Notes: generated by a model from the sequence alone, not told the origin. DNA of 64,000 nt from Stenocarpella maydis (GCA_002270565.1 NQMI01000035.1:62001-126000); one strand, 5' to 3'. Counted from the first letter of the stretch, positions 10,947 to 22,578 are shown. Translations and numbers: made by a program.

Positions 10947-13900
10947 NACATATATATCACTTAATTAGATAGCTTACTTCAATAACAGCTATACCACTCA
11001 CTATAGTAATAAGGAAGCCACCAGATAATTTCCTAAGAATACTTTAGGAAAGCAGGGAAGAACCCTAGCAGTAGGAAATAGAGAGGAGCTCCTGCAGATT
11101 AACCCTAGGGTGGAAGGAAAACCTATCCTATAGGCTATACTTGCGCTATAAATGCAGTAGAAAGAACTACAAGACTACCTAGGATAAGCGCCCCTTCTAG
11201 CCCTAAAAACTAACATTATAGCAATTATAATTATAGAAAGACCTTTTAAAGGAACTATAAGACAGCCTACCCAGGAATATAGGAGACTAAGAGATACAGG
11301 ATATATATATCCAATGCATAATAAGCACAAGGACATCTCTTAAGTATCATATATCTATAACGGATATAAGGAATATATAAGGGAGAAAACTAAGTATAAC
11401 TAGTTTCCCTAATAATATCTAGGTAAGAATATTAAATATATATATAAACATAATGATTTTAAGAACTAGTACCTATATTAAAAACATAATAAGATAGAAC
11501 ACACCTTAATAAGGCTGGACTCCTATATACCTTCAAAATGCCTACAAAACCCTAATGAATAAGCAAATTATAATAAGCTAATCTACAAGGTGCATATACT
11601 TAATAAAGCCTAAGACTAGCATCTAGCAAGATAGCAGGGACTGCTACTCAAAACTCTAATGACAAAGAAATAAAATTACAGCATATAACAGCTGATTAAT
11701 AACCTATAAGAATCATAAAACATTATAAAATAAAACCTTAAAAGCATCAAGAAGGTCCTAGCAGCAAATAAGCAGTTAAAAAATTAGAAGGGCTATTTAT
11801 AAAACCTTAAGTAGCAACTAACTATATTATAAGGTACTTATGCATAATAATAAGCAACTATAGCTACCTAATGGTTTAGGTTAAGCTAGGAGTCCACACA
11901 TGCTTAGCACTCCTTAATAGTAGAGTATAAGGAAATTTTATATCTCTAAAGGTAGTAAACAGATACTACCTACTATAGCATAAGAAAAGGAAACCCTATA
12001 GGCTTAATATAGTAAATAGAACTAAAGTATCTTATAACAATGGAATTATTAATATAGAGACTAATCCCCTCCTAGTTTGGATTTACAACTATATAGAATC
12101 ACTATTATTCAATATTACTAAGATAGCAAATTATTAGTTAATCTTAGGAATACCTTAGTTAAGGAAGAATAATCACTAAATCAATTAGACTACTAGCTAG
12201 ATCTTTTAGAATAATACTATTCTCTAAAAGAAGGTTGTAATTAATGGTAAGGGAAGGAGTTATATTACTAAGGATAGTAAATAGGTGATACACTCAAATA
12301 GACCCATATATACTTCTAGGAGCAGGTAGAAGGCCCAACTCCAGGAAGATAAAGAAGGATTAAGCTACTTAAGCACCTTACGGAAGAACTAAAGCTAATC
12401 AGGAGATCACCCCTCCAGCACAACCAATTAACATACAATACAGGAAATATAATAATATCTCCTTTACTTAAAAGAAGAAAAAGAAGAAGATAAAAATAAT
12501 AAACTAATATAAATACCAGAGAACTACTATAAATTCAAGAAAGTATTCCAAGAATAACTCAACACTATATTACCATAATATATATAATAAGACTATAAAA
12601 TATTATTAAAACCCGGAATAATACTCTAATTTAAGCCCATTTATAAACTTAATAAAGAATAACTTAAAGCACTTAGAGAATACCTTAATAAAAACCTTAA
12701 AAAAGGATTCATTAAACTATTACAATTACCAATAGAATACCTAATTCTCTTTATACTAAAGAAAAATAGCAAGCTATAACTTTATATTAACTACTAATAA
12801 TTAAATAATATTATAATTAACAACTAATACCTTCTCCCACTCATTAAGGAACTAAAAGATTGACTTAGAGGAGTAAAATGATTTATAGCACTTAACTTAA
12901 AATATAGATATAACCTTATTAGAATAAAAGAAGGAGAAGAATAGAAGATAGCATTTAGAATATATTATAGATATTATAAGATAATAATTATACCTTTCAG
13001 ATTAACTAATATACCTATATTACTCTAGGAAATAATTAATTAAGTTCTAAGTATATACCTTAATATCTTTATTATTATTTACTTAAATAATATTCTTATC
13101 TTCTTAGAAAACCTTAATACTTATAAGGAATATATTAAAAAGGTTCTTCAAAAACTTTAGAATGCTAATCTCTTAGTAGAACTAGAAAAATACAACTAGT
13201 ATATATAAAAAGTTAACTACCTTAGATATATAATTAAACCAGGGACAATCAAGATGCAAAAAGGAAAAATTAAAGCAATTAAAGAATGGCCAACCCCTAT
13301 AAACATTAAGAATATTAAAGCATTCCTTAGATATACCAACTTCTATTAATAATTCATCACATAGTATAGCAATATTATAAAACTACTAATAAACCTCACT
13401 AAAAAGAATCATACCTTTAAATGGATAGATACTAAATAACAAGCTTTTCAGATACTTAAAAACAAAGTTATAAAAAACCCCATACTTAAGGAAGCAGACC
13501 TAAAAAAAGAATTTAAAGTTCACATAGATGCCTTAAATAATACTGCAGGCAGAGAACTTACTTAAAAAGACAACTAAGGAAGGACATACATTATTATAAA
13601 CTTTAGTAGAAAGTTCAACAGACTAGAAATCCGCTATACTATACCAGATAATGAATTTATAGCAATAATATATATATTCCAAGAATAGCAACACTATCTT
13701 ATAGGAGCTAAGAAGCAGATCAAACTCTATACGGATCACAAGAATCTTACAACTTTTACAACAACTAAGACTCTTAATAAACAATAAGTCAGATATATAG
13801 AGTTTTTATTACAATTTAACATTAAGGTTATTCATATAAATGGGGTTAAAAACGCAAGAGCAGATGCACTTAATTAAAGACCCAACCATTAAGATAAGGA

Positions 13901-15330
13901 TTCACCTATAGAATGGATAGTATTTAAAACCCAAGAAGACCGAAGCCTTATTCTTAACCGCAAACTTAATGCTATAATTAGAGTTAACTTAAAAACCAGA
14001 AAAACCCCTACCAATTTAAAGGAATAGGATAAGTTAATTATAGAAATACATAAAGCACTAGCATACAGCTACCAAGGTATTATAGTAATAATTAAAAGAA
14101 TTCAGCGGAATTACCAGATCCCCAACCTCAAAAAGAAGATTCAAAATGTCATTAGCAAATGCAACTTATGCAACAAAAACAAAGCCTCCAGGCACAAACT
14201 ATATAAATTATTAAAACCCCTACCAATACCCACGGCTATATAGTCATCCATTAGCCTAAACTTCATTATTAAGCTACCTCTTTTATAAGAACCCTTAACT
14301 AGAGTACTATATAACAATATTCTAATAGTAGTTTATAAACTAAGCAAGTATGCATACTTTATACTATATAAGGAAGCTAGCACTATAGAAGAACTCACAT
14401 ATATATTCTTATAAATCATTATAAGCAACTATAGAATGCTATATAAAATTATCTTAAATAAAAATAAGCTCTTTATATTAAACTTTTAGAACTTACTAAT
14501 AAAATAACTTAAAGCAAAGCACAAGCTCTTAATAATAATATATCTATAAATAAATAAATAAATAAATAAAATAAATCAACCAAATTATAAAATAATACCT
14601 CCAACACTATATTAACTAATTATAGGATAATTAGGTTAAACTATTACTATTAGTACAATTTGCCTATAATAGTATAACTACTACTATAACTAAACAGTCA
14701 TCTTTCTTTACATTCTATAGATATAAACCTTAGGTATATTATAAATTATTACTAAATAATAACCCAATAGAATTAATGGAATAAAAAGTGATATAAATTA
14801 AATAAATCTAGAAAGATATCTAAGCAAAACTTTCCCTTATATAGGAATAAATAATAAAATATATAAACCAGAAAAGAATTAAAGGATTAATTCTTAAGGA
14901 GGGAGATAGAGTCTAGTTTCTTTACTAAAATATTAAAATAAAGTAATCTAGTAATAAGCTTAACTATAAGAAAATCAGCTCTTTTAAAATTTTAAGACAA
15001 CTCTTAAATACTAACTATAAACTTTTACTATCTAAAGGAATAAAATAATACCCAGTTTTTTATATCTCATTCTTAAAACTAGCACCTGAAAATATAAAAC
15101 TTAAAATATAAATTAAAACCCTTAATAAATATAATAAAGAATATAAAGTAGAGAATATTATAGATTCAAGATAATATTAAGGAATAATAAAATACCTTAT
15201 TAACTAGAGAAGCTATAATTCTAGTGAAAATATATGGGAACTAACCCAAAACTTAACTTATTATTATAACGAACTTAAAAAGTACCATATGCAAACCACC
15301 ATAAAACAGCCCTAAGAGCCAGGGGTACGG
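10947..15330 (+). pseudogene. gypsy pol, right contig copy (protease, RT, RNase H, integrase, chromodomain)
   Basis: RT is readable at about 12830-13180 (YPLPLIKELKDRLRGVKWF, and IIYLNNILIF where the YLDD box has lost its first Asp to Asn). RNase H spans about 13500-13860, ending in VIHINGVKNARADALN. The integrase zinc-binding segment with CNLCNKNKASRHK lies near 14160-14200 and its core starts near 14255. A chromodomain lies at about 15130-15300 (YKVENIIDSR, then SYNSSENIWELTQNL, LKKYH). Chromodomains steer such elements to heterochromatin, in keeping with its place in an AT-rich block. Stops in every domain make it a pseudogene. Confidence 0.85.
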
Positions 15331-15839
15331 CCTAAGAACCCCATATATAATAAACTATAATAAACTAACATTATAAAGAAACCATATAATAAACCCCGGT
15401 CTTTACAGCTAAAATAAGGGAAACAACCAATAAGAGACTAGTTATAATAGGAATAACTAAAAGTTAGTAATTAGTTAACCCCTTAGGAAAACACATTAAT
15501 ACTAGTTACCTTATCAAACTAATACCCTGAATACTAGTTACGCCTAAAAACCATCTAAACGGATACTAGTATCTACACCTCACGCCCCAGCAGGTACTAG
15601 TTATAAAAAAATAAGATCAGGATGACACAATATAACCAGTAGACCAAAAGATAACTAAAAACCAGGACCAATTAGATAATATTAATATAAATTTTCATTC
15701 CTAATAATAAGAAATCAGGCACTAGATAAGCTACCTACAAGCGCACCCCCTTCATTACTAGTACCCATAAATTCAGACTAACTAGCACCATTATCCATTA
15801 AGGAACTCTAATTAAAAACTCCTACTTCACCCTCAGAAC

Positions 15840-16374
15840 GCAACCACGCCTCCTGTGCTATCATTCCACCAGCCTCCTCTATAGAACCCCTCTACACAGC
15901 CTTAGCGGATTACATAGCAATTCACACCCACTCTACTTTAGCCTCCTCCTTCTCTATATACTTTAACTCCTCTACATTATTAATGCCCTAATAAACTATA
16001 CGCATTATCTTCTCATACTATAACTGCTTCTACTTGCAAAGGCGCAAAATCCTTGCATTTAGCTGCTGCACCTCCTCCTCCACAGCCTCCAGCTCCTCCT
16101 CCAGCTAACAGTATATTAAAGTAACCTTATTCAGCTAATCAGGAGTAAGACCTTAGATATTGCAGTTAGATAAATTAAGGCAAATACAGATCCAACAGTA
16201 AGTAAACTCTAAATCCGCAACCTTACAGTCCTTAGCCAGATCATATTCTTCACAGTAGGAATAAGGCATAGGAACAATGCTACCCTTTAAGGCAATAGTG
16301 AAAAGAAGAGCAGCCTTATGCTCAGCAACAGAGAAAGACTTCACGGGATGAGACTTAGTAACCCTACCAGACAT
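15840..16374 (-). pseudogene. Antisense Cys-rich/coiled-coil ORF between pol and the 3' LTR
   Basis: On the minus strand from 16374 an intact 73-codon segment starts MSGRVTKSHPVKSFSVAEHK and contains spaced Cys residues (PYSYCEEYDLAKDCKV, then YCWICICLNLSNC), a putative zinc-binding module. After TAA at about 16153 the same frame continues as a Glu/Leu-rich heptad-like stretch (LEEELEAVEEEVQQLNAR) with stops at former Gln codons. Many filamentous-fungal genomes carry similar short Cys-rich plus coiled-coil ORFs; placing one antisense inside a chromovirus is seen here directly. Function unknown. Confidence 0.6.
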
Positions 16375-16466
16375 AACGAATTAGGAAGGCATACAGGAAA
16401 CCACAAATGAGATCAGGGTTACTTATAGAATACTTTTAAAGATAAAAAAAGCAAAGAGGGAGATAG

Positions 16467-16911
16467 TATTATAAACCACCAAACATCAACAGCTAACTAC
16501 CGCAGAAGACAACCCCACAGGTTGGGAAACAGCTCTCAAAAAGGTTATCCCACCTAATCCAATCAATAATACCACCTTATCAGGGTTAGGGTCAAGAACC
16601 CACCAGGATTAATAGGATCTATATCGACTCTATTAAGCAATACCCAGTTAATAGCATCACTATTAATCCCATCAAGTTACTAAAGAGTCGGAACATATAT
16701 ACGGATATAGTCATTATTATAATAGATAGCTTTCATAGAACAGACTCTTTAGTTACTAATCTAAGTATTCAATCCCAGTATTGGATAGCCTTACAGCTAG
16801 TGATTATTATCAAGTCAATAATATTGCTTAACAACCGCCTAATAACATATTCCAAATATAAACCCTTAATCTCTCAGGTTTAACATACTTGGAAATCCTC
16901 TGATCATTACA
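16467..16911 (+). repeat. 3' LTR of the gypsy element
   Basis: 445 bp, the same length as the 5' LTR and differing almost entirely by transitions. It ends CATTACA followed by the TAAAT target duplication at 16912-16916. Confidence 0.88.
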
Positions 16912-16916
16912 TAAAT

Positions 16917-17288
16917 TTTACCTACCTAAATAGTATTAGTATAATAAACATTTGATATAATAATTAAAGGAATTTAAATACTAATGTATAGCTTTTATAG
17001 CTATTTAAAATTAGTAGAATTACTTAAGCTTTTTATTATTCTCCTTGGATTTTATTTATTTAGGATAAAAGAATATTATAAAGTTATACTATAGTGATCT
17101 TATTTTTAGTTTAGCTATTAGGTAATATAATATAATATTAAGAATATAACTACTTAAACTCTTATAAGAATTATTAGGCTTAAAGATCTTTACTCTTAAA
17201 GATAATTCCTAAGTATAAATAGTAATCAGAAGCTATAATAGTATTAATAAGGATTACCTAGGTATAGCTGCTACTTATCTTCTTAAGG
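16917..17288. repeat. AT-rich spacer after the gypsy element
   Basis: AT-rich DNA without open frames. It resembles the sequence left of the element and is presumably the same older repeat that received the insertion. It ends where the GH5 fragment starts. Confidence 0.4.
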
Positions 17289-17290
17289 GT

Positions 17291-17535
17291 AGGCTTTCAC
17301 AAGGGAGGACGCACACGTGCACTTTGAGAGGCTGAGGCGTTTCGGGTACAACACCATAAGGTACATCTTCACATGGGAAGCCATCGAGGCCAGGGGCCCC
17401 GGGATATACGACGAAGAGTGGATAAGTCACACAATATGAGTGGGAGACAGCAAGAACTAGTCTTCCTGTATAGGACCCCCAGGATGTCGCGCGTCGCTTG
17501 ACTCCGCCTGCCGCCTTGGCAGAAGCTAATCATAT
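17291..17535 (+). pseudogene. Partial duplicate of the GH5 glucosidase gene
   Basis: Nearly identical over its first 170 bp to the exon 1 part of the gene at 1.7-4.1 kb (main copy about 3710-3972, opposite strand). It encodes VHFERLRRFGYNTIRYIFTW and stays in frame to DEEWISHTI before TGA. It continues, with several small deletions, through the exon 1/intron 1 border into intron 1, so it arose by DNA duplication and not from mRNA. At 17323-17331 it has TTTGAGAGG where the main gene has a base missing. Both ends are abrupt and abut AT-rich or unrelated DNA. Confidence 0.85.
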
Positions 17536-18071
17536 AAATTATAGCAGCTACATGCTAAATCTTATACTAGGTGACCGAATAGGGTCGAGCTGGGCGGGCG
17601 GTCCTATAAAGCTGAGTAGGCGGACGTAAACTACCAATTCAGACCACATCTTACATATACCATATGGAAAGCCCCCAGCGAGGTCAAGGCCGAGGATTGT
17701 AGGTCTATTGCCTTGTTTTGGGCATGATTTGATAATTACCCAAACACTCTGATGTGAAGGGGATTCATTATCGCTGAGCGTTAAACATTTTCATTTCTTC
17801 TCAATCGGCTGGGGATGGGAAATAGCCCCGGCGTTGTATGTGGGCTTGCTTTTGGGTCGCTCAAGTTGGGTTAGCAACTTGCGGTAGCAACTTGCTGTCA
17901 TGAGTTTTCGAGTTGAATTCCGCGCTACTACGTAGCTGGATTATGTTATATTTACAAACAAAGTTGTCGCTAGAGATATATTCGGCCGTCGTATGTACAG
18001 GTCTTGGACGACAAGGACGGCTATCATCCGGAGGTCACACATAAAGGGACGAAAAATATCTGCCAGAGCCT
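17536..18071. other. Spacer between GH5 fragment and GPI-protein gene
   Basis: GC-balanced; likely holds the 3' UTR and terminator of the minus-strand GPI-protein gene. I see no gene. Confidence 0.4.
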
Positions 18072-19109
18072 CTACAGCAAGAAAACAGCACCAGCAAGCG
18101 CGACCAGCGCAAACCCGCTGGCGTTCATCTTGCTCTTGACCCCGGAGTTGGACTGCACGACGATGCAGTCCATGCCTTGGCAGCCGCCGCCAGTCTGTTC
18201 GGCCGAGGAGGCCTGCACTGAGCTGGCAAGGCTCATGAGCGCGCCATTGTAGTTGGTCGTGGTCGGCATGACGGCAGGCGTGGGGACAGCCAACGTCTCG
18301 GTGGCGTCCGTGTAGACGGCCGAGTAGTCAGACGGCGAGCCGGTGGCCATCTCGAGAAGGGACGAATCCTCCGACTCGGAGGTGGTGGATGAGGCGGAGA
18401 CGGTGGTGAAGACCACACTGGGGCTTGTGATGGTGGGCTGTGCTCGGGCAGAGGAGGATCCTAAGCCCCAGGCGGACTTGGATGAGATGAGCACGGAGGA
18501 CGAGCGGGACGGAGACGCCGTCAAAGTAGTGGCGCCCTGTGCGCCAGTCCTGGAGCCGCCGAGGCCGGGTACATGTCCGGACGCGATGGGACGGACAGTA
18601 GAGTTAGATGGGCCCTCAGTAGCGGTGGCGGGGCAGACGGTCGTGGAAAGGGCGACGACGACAGTGGTGACGTCTCCAACAGTGCAACCGGGTGCAGCAG
18701 TGGGGCAAGCCGTGACGGTGGAAGAGCGGGTCGTAAAGATTGTGCTCGTGGTCATTGGCACCGAGGAAGGGTTCTGCAGGAGTGAAGTGCTGTTGCCGAC
18801 GCCAGAGCCCGAAGGCTGGAGGGCAGCGGTCGCAGGATTTGTGTCGGCAGGCGAGACAGAGCCCGCGGAGGCTGTGACGGGGCAGATGGTTGTGTCAACC
18901 ACCACAACGACGGTTGTCTCGCCCAAGTCGTTGACGGCTGTCGATGTTGCGGTGACATAGCTCGTCGTATGGGGGTGTGTAGGTGTTGGCTCTTGTCCGG
19001 ATATGGCGTCGACAACACTCCCCAGGAGGTCAGGAGAGTGCGCGGCGACCCTCCCCGCGGAAGCGAATGCGATAGCTGCCCCGAGCTTTTTGAGTGAAGA
19101 TGGAGCCAT
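18072..19109 (-). CDS. Ser/Thr-rich GPI-anchored cell-surface protein
   Basis: Uninterrupted 345-aa frame. The N-terminus MAPSSLKKLGAAIAFASAGR with the following VAAHS looks like a signal peptide. The body is rich in Ser, Thr, Pro, Ala and Val, with repeated TTVVV..TT.CP units (about residues 64-78, 135-160) like those of fungal wall mannoproteins and adhesins. Near the end a small Cys pair (GGGCQGMDCIVV) precedes NSGVKSKMNASGFALVALAG and a short hydrophobic tail, a good GPI attachment signal. Expected location is plasma membrane or wall. No catalytic domain is visible. It is the only gene in a GC island of about 2.8 kb between two mutated AT-rich blocks, the kind of place where fast-evolving secreted proteins often sit. 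Function is not inferable beyond surface protein. Confidence 0.82.
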   Translation of the reverse strand: MAPSSLKKLGAAIAFASAGRVAAHSPDLLGSVVDAISGQEPTPTHPHTTSYVTATSTAVNDLGETTVVVVVDTTICPVTASAGSVSPADTNPATAALQPSGSGVGNSTSLLQNPSSVPMTTSTIFTTRSSTVTACPTAAPGCTVGDVTTVVVALSTTVCPATATEGPSNSTVRPIASGHVPGLGGSRTGAQGATTLTASPSRSSSVLISSKSAWGLGSSSARAQPTITSPSVVFTTVSASSTTSESEDSSLLEMATGSPSDYSAVYTDATETLAVPTPAVMPTTTNYNGALMSLASSVQASSAEQTGGGCQGMDCIVVQSNSGVKSKMNASGFALVALAGAVFLL

Positions 19110-20350
19110 TTCGATGGCAAAGAAACGAAGGTGAAATCAAGGAAACGCTAAAAGATGGGGATCCAGAATGAAAGACTGTTCTTTGACGGCAGACACGTCC
19201 TGGGGGGAGAAAAGAGCGGAAATCCTAAAAGAGCGGAAAAAAAGACCCACGGAAAGCAGCAAAACATGCAGAGAAGAAGCCGACGACGACGGCAGGGCCC
19301 AGGAACTGGCTGCCGCCAGGCTTTTAGACGCCCTCCCCTTCCTGGACCGGGCGTCGCTCAAATCTTGCAGTGGGTGGACCCCCCATGCTACTCGAGCACA
19401 CTCACCACCAGGGCAGCAGCAGGGGCAGGGAGATCCAGCAGGTCGGCTCCACCGCTTCTTGGCAAGGGCCCGACCGAAGACATGGCGTGGCGCGACGCTG
19501 CCCGGGCAGGGGAAAGCTGGCGCGTGGCCACTATCTCGCGCCCTATGTGGTGTAGTAGTGGTGTCTAGCTGATGAGAGGGTGGCAGAGTCCACCACGTGT
19601 GGAAAAGAGGTATTCCGGGCTTGGGAATGTCAACTGTCGCCGGCGAGGTGGAGTCATCTGCACTTATACGGAGCAAGTAACCCGGCAGGCTGAGCTCGGG
19701 GATCCGCAGGCCACTCTCGCTTCACCGTCCAGGTCGGCCCTGCGAGCCCTGACAGGCTGACAGGTCAGTGTTGCTATCACTCTTGGTTCTGGGATACTCG
19801 ACCAGCTGCCCGCCAATAAACAAGCAGAACAGCCTACCTACGTACCCAACATGCGGGGCTCGACCCTGCAAACTGTACAAGTGAATAAGCCGTCCCGTTC
19901 GTCACGATCAACAGTAGTGAAAATCCATCCATCCATTGAGGGTTAGCTACACTAACCTTGAAGTAAATCCTAATCACGCTTAACACCACTCGTACGAGTC
20001 AACCCGTTGTAGGGAGGCCTGCTTTGACTCCACGACAATGCCCTCAGCTTTGAACTCCGGGACGCGGCGTTTTGCTTCAACGCCTGCCTCATAACCCACA
20101 CTTCAAACCCTATTCTCGCTCCATGTCATGCCTGGTCTCACGGGTTTTTAACCCTTGCAACACATCGAGTCCTCATCTTAGCGCATCCAGTGAAGCGCCA
20201 CGGTGGATTACGAGCCGGGTCTCGAAACCAACCGAGGGGGATACCAAGTACGACTACCCCGGACAATGGGTCTGGCAAGACTGCCTTGTGCCTGACAGAT
20301 TTCTATGCACTAACGTCTTGCGCTCTCCACGGTCGCTCTACAAATAACTG
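19110..20350. other. Upstream region of the GPI-protein gene
   Basis: GC-balanced with purine-rich stretches (19200-19270) and a CCTACCTACGTACCC motif near 19840. Several overlapping open frames of 60-180 codons on both strands have low-complexity, non-conserved content; I read this as promoter/5' UTR and spacer. It turns AT-rich at about 20350. Confidence 0.45.
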
Positions 20351-20822
20351 GATCCAGTATGCCTTTCTTATAAAATGATATTTACTAGATAAGGGTGCTA
20401 GAAAAACATAAAGAAAAAAAACTCAATATTACTTAGTATTACATATTATATATTATAATATATAAGGTTAATAATTAATTAATTCATTGACTATAATATT
20501 AAGAAAAGGTTATAATAATACTATATAGCTCTTTAAGATTTTAGCTATAATTATTAAAAGGCATTATTCATAATATTAGCTTAATAACTTATATGACCTA
20601 TTAGTAATTAAAGTAGTACTTTGCATATAATATTTATTAAGTAAAAGTAAATTATTAATTATTATTTTTATATTAATAATATTTATAGTGTTATATAAAT
20701 ATAAAGTATTAAGAAATAACTAGTTTTTAGTAAATTTATTAACTTTAGGCTATCTTAGTACCCCCTAAAGCTAAACATTTCATAAAATTCAGGATTAATT
20801 AATACTAATTATACTTAATTGC
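20351..20822 (-). repeat. RIP-mutated host repeat, left part, interrupted by copia A
   Basis: AT-rich. 20700-20822 is the reverse complement of the dispersed repeat seen at 905-1066 (shared core reads TAGCCTAAAGTT). Continuation of the same repeat is found at 31068, beyond copia A. Confidence 0.6.
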
Positions 20823-21037
20823 TGTTGGATGGGTCACGTATTGCAATACGAGTGGGGTGTTGTTCTTGTATTTTTCTCTCTCTTTCGAGTAGTGGGTGCA
20901 GTAGGCGTAGCCCGCCAGCTATCTCGGGTCTATATAGTGGGTGGTAGTTGCTTAGTAAGCAACTACGCCCTCTGGCTACAGTACGGTGGCTGTAGCGATA
21001 GCCCACCAATGTGCTGTTGCACACTACTATTGCCACA
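20823..21037 (-). repeat. copia A 3' LTR (left), first assembled copy
   Basis: 215 bp, TGTTGGATGG..TTGCCACA on the plus strand. On the element strand it has a TATATAGAC box preceded by a 23-bp palindrome (20944-20966, arms of 11 nt around one base). Next to it at 21038 is a pyrimidine-rich tract, the complement of the polypurine tract. Confidence 0.85.
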
Positions 21038-21329
21038 CTGGTAGTCATTTCTTTTAAAAATCATAGTAAAAAAAATCCCAGGCGTGGGGTTGAACCCACG
21101 CTCTCGCTATTCTAATAAGAATAAAAGAATTACTGTATTTATTATCAGAATCCCTATATTGTCATTGCTTTTAGTCATAGCAGCCCCTTTGCCAAGTTCA
21201 TCAAATATACCGTTATACCAAGTGCCTATCAAATACAGGCACCCAGAGAGGCCTGGCATATCATGGCGGTCCCTGCTTCCTCTAGAAGCTAAGAGCCCAT
21301 AATTATACAGTCCAGCACAATATAGTGCN

Positions 21330-21544
21330 TGTTGGATGGGTCACGTATTGCAATACGAGTGGGGTGTTGTTCTTGTATTTTTCTCTCTCTTTCGAGTAGT
21401 GGGTGCAGTAGGCGTAGCCCGCCAGCTATCTCGGGTCTATATAGTGGGTGGTAGTTGCTTAGTAAGCAACTACGCCCTCTGGCTACAGTACGGTGGCTGT
21501 AGCGATAGCCCACCAATGTGCTGTTGCACACTACTATTGCCACA
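21330..21544 (-). repeat. copia A 3' LTR, second assembled copy
   Basis: Essentially identical to 20823-21037 and starts exactly after the isolated N at 21329. With 21545-21942 it repeats the element end. Best read as an unmerged contig end. Confidence 0.7.
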
Positions 21545-21942
21545 CTGGTAGTCTTTTCTTTTAAAAATCATAGTAAAAAAAATCCCAGGCGTGGGGTTGA
21601 ACCCACGCTCTCGCTATTCTAATAAGAATAAAAGAATTACTGTATTTATTATCAGAATCCCTATATTGTCATTGCTTTTAGTCATAGCAGCCCCTTTGCC
21701 AAGTTCATCAAATATACCGTTATACCAAGTGCCTATCAAATACAGGCACCCAGAGAGGCCTGGCATATCATGGCGGTCCCTGCTTCCTCTAGAAGCTAAG
21801 AGCCCATAATTATACAGTCCAGCACAATATAGTGCTTTCCCTATACAAAATATCCGCTTCCATCAACATATACTACCCATTTATTATCTTTAGTACTTAA
21901 GGGTTTTAAAAGAAATATATAATAAGAACTCATGCTTCCTTC

Positions 21943-22578
21943 NNNNNNNNNNNNNNNNNNNNNNNNNNNNNNNNNNNNNNNNNNNNNNNNNNNNNNNNNN
22001 NNNNNNNNNNNNNNNNNNNNNNNNNNNNNNNNNNNNNNNNNNNNNNNNNNNNNNNNNNNNNNNNNNNNNNNNNNNNNNNNNNNNNNNNNNNNNNNNNNNN
22101 NNNNNNNNNNNNNNNNNNNNNNNNNNNNNNNNNNNNNNNNNNNNNNNNNNNNNNNNNNNNNNNNNNNNNNNNNNNNNNNNNNNNNNNNNNNNNNNNNNNN
22201 NNNNNNNNNNNNNNNNNNNNNNNNNNNNNNNNNNNNNNNNNNNNNNNNNNNNNNNNNNNNNNNNNNNNNNNNNNNNNNNNNNNNNNNNNNNNNNNNNNNN
22301 NNNNNNNNNNNNNNNNNNNNNNNNNNNNNNNNNNNNNNNNNNNNNNNNNNNNNNNNNNNNNNNNNNNNNNNNNNNNNNNNNNNNNNNNNNNNNNNNNNNN
22401 NNNNNNNNNNNNNNNNNNNNNNNNNNNNNNNNNNNNNNNNNNNNNNNNNNNNNNNNNNNNNNNNNNNNNNNNNNNNNNNNNNNNNNNNNNNNNNNNNNNN
22501 NNNNNNNNNNNNNNNNNNNNNNNNNNNNNNNNNNNNNNNNNNNNNNNNNNNNNNNNNNNNNNNNNNNNNNNNNNNNNN
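21943..22578. other. Assembly gap of 636 N
   Basis: Run of N inside the repeated copia end; sequence resumes at an LTR start. Open frames crossing it are meaningless. Confidence 0.99.

Larger units (their letters stand above)
6895..16916 (+). mobile_element. RIP-mutated Ty3/gypsy chromovirus with 5-bp target duplication (TAAAT)
   Basis: Two 445-bp LTRs (6900-7344 and 16467-16911) flank gag, pol with a terminal chromodomain, and an extra antisense ORF. TAAAT occurs directly before (6895-6899) and after (16912-16916), so it is one insertion. A purine-rich tract (about 16446-16466) precedes the 3' LTR, confirming plus orientation. Order is gag, protease, RT, RNase H, integrase, chromodomain, the chromovirus order. 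Stops replace Trp and Gln codons throughout, so the element is dead. An isolated N at 10946 joins two diverged copies of the same pol segment; removing that overlap gives about 7.8 kb, a normal length. Confidence 0.9.

Noticed and set aside
18343..18960. 205-codon plus-strand frame over the GPI-protein gene
   Set aside because: Shadow of a Ser/Thr-rich coding region; no signal peptide or domain.
19137..19676. 179-codon frame upstream of the GPI-protein gene
   Set aside because: Low-complexity content, overlapping frames on the other strand, and promoter position; no motif.
21062..21110. Complete tRNA gene
   Set aside because: Only a T-arm-like hairpin with a six-base loop is present; no matching 5' acceptor stem or anticodon arm.
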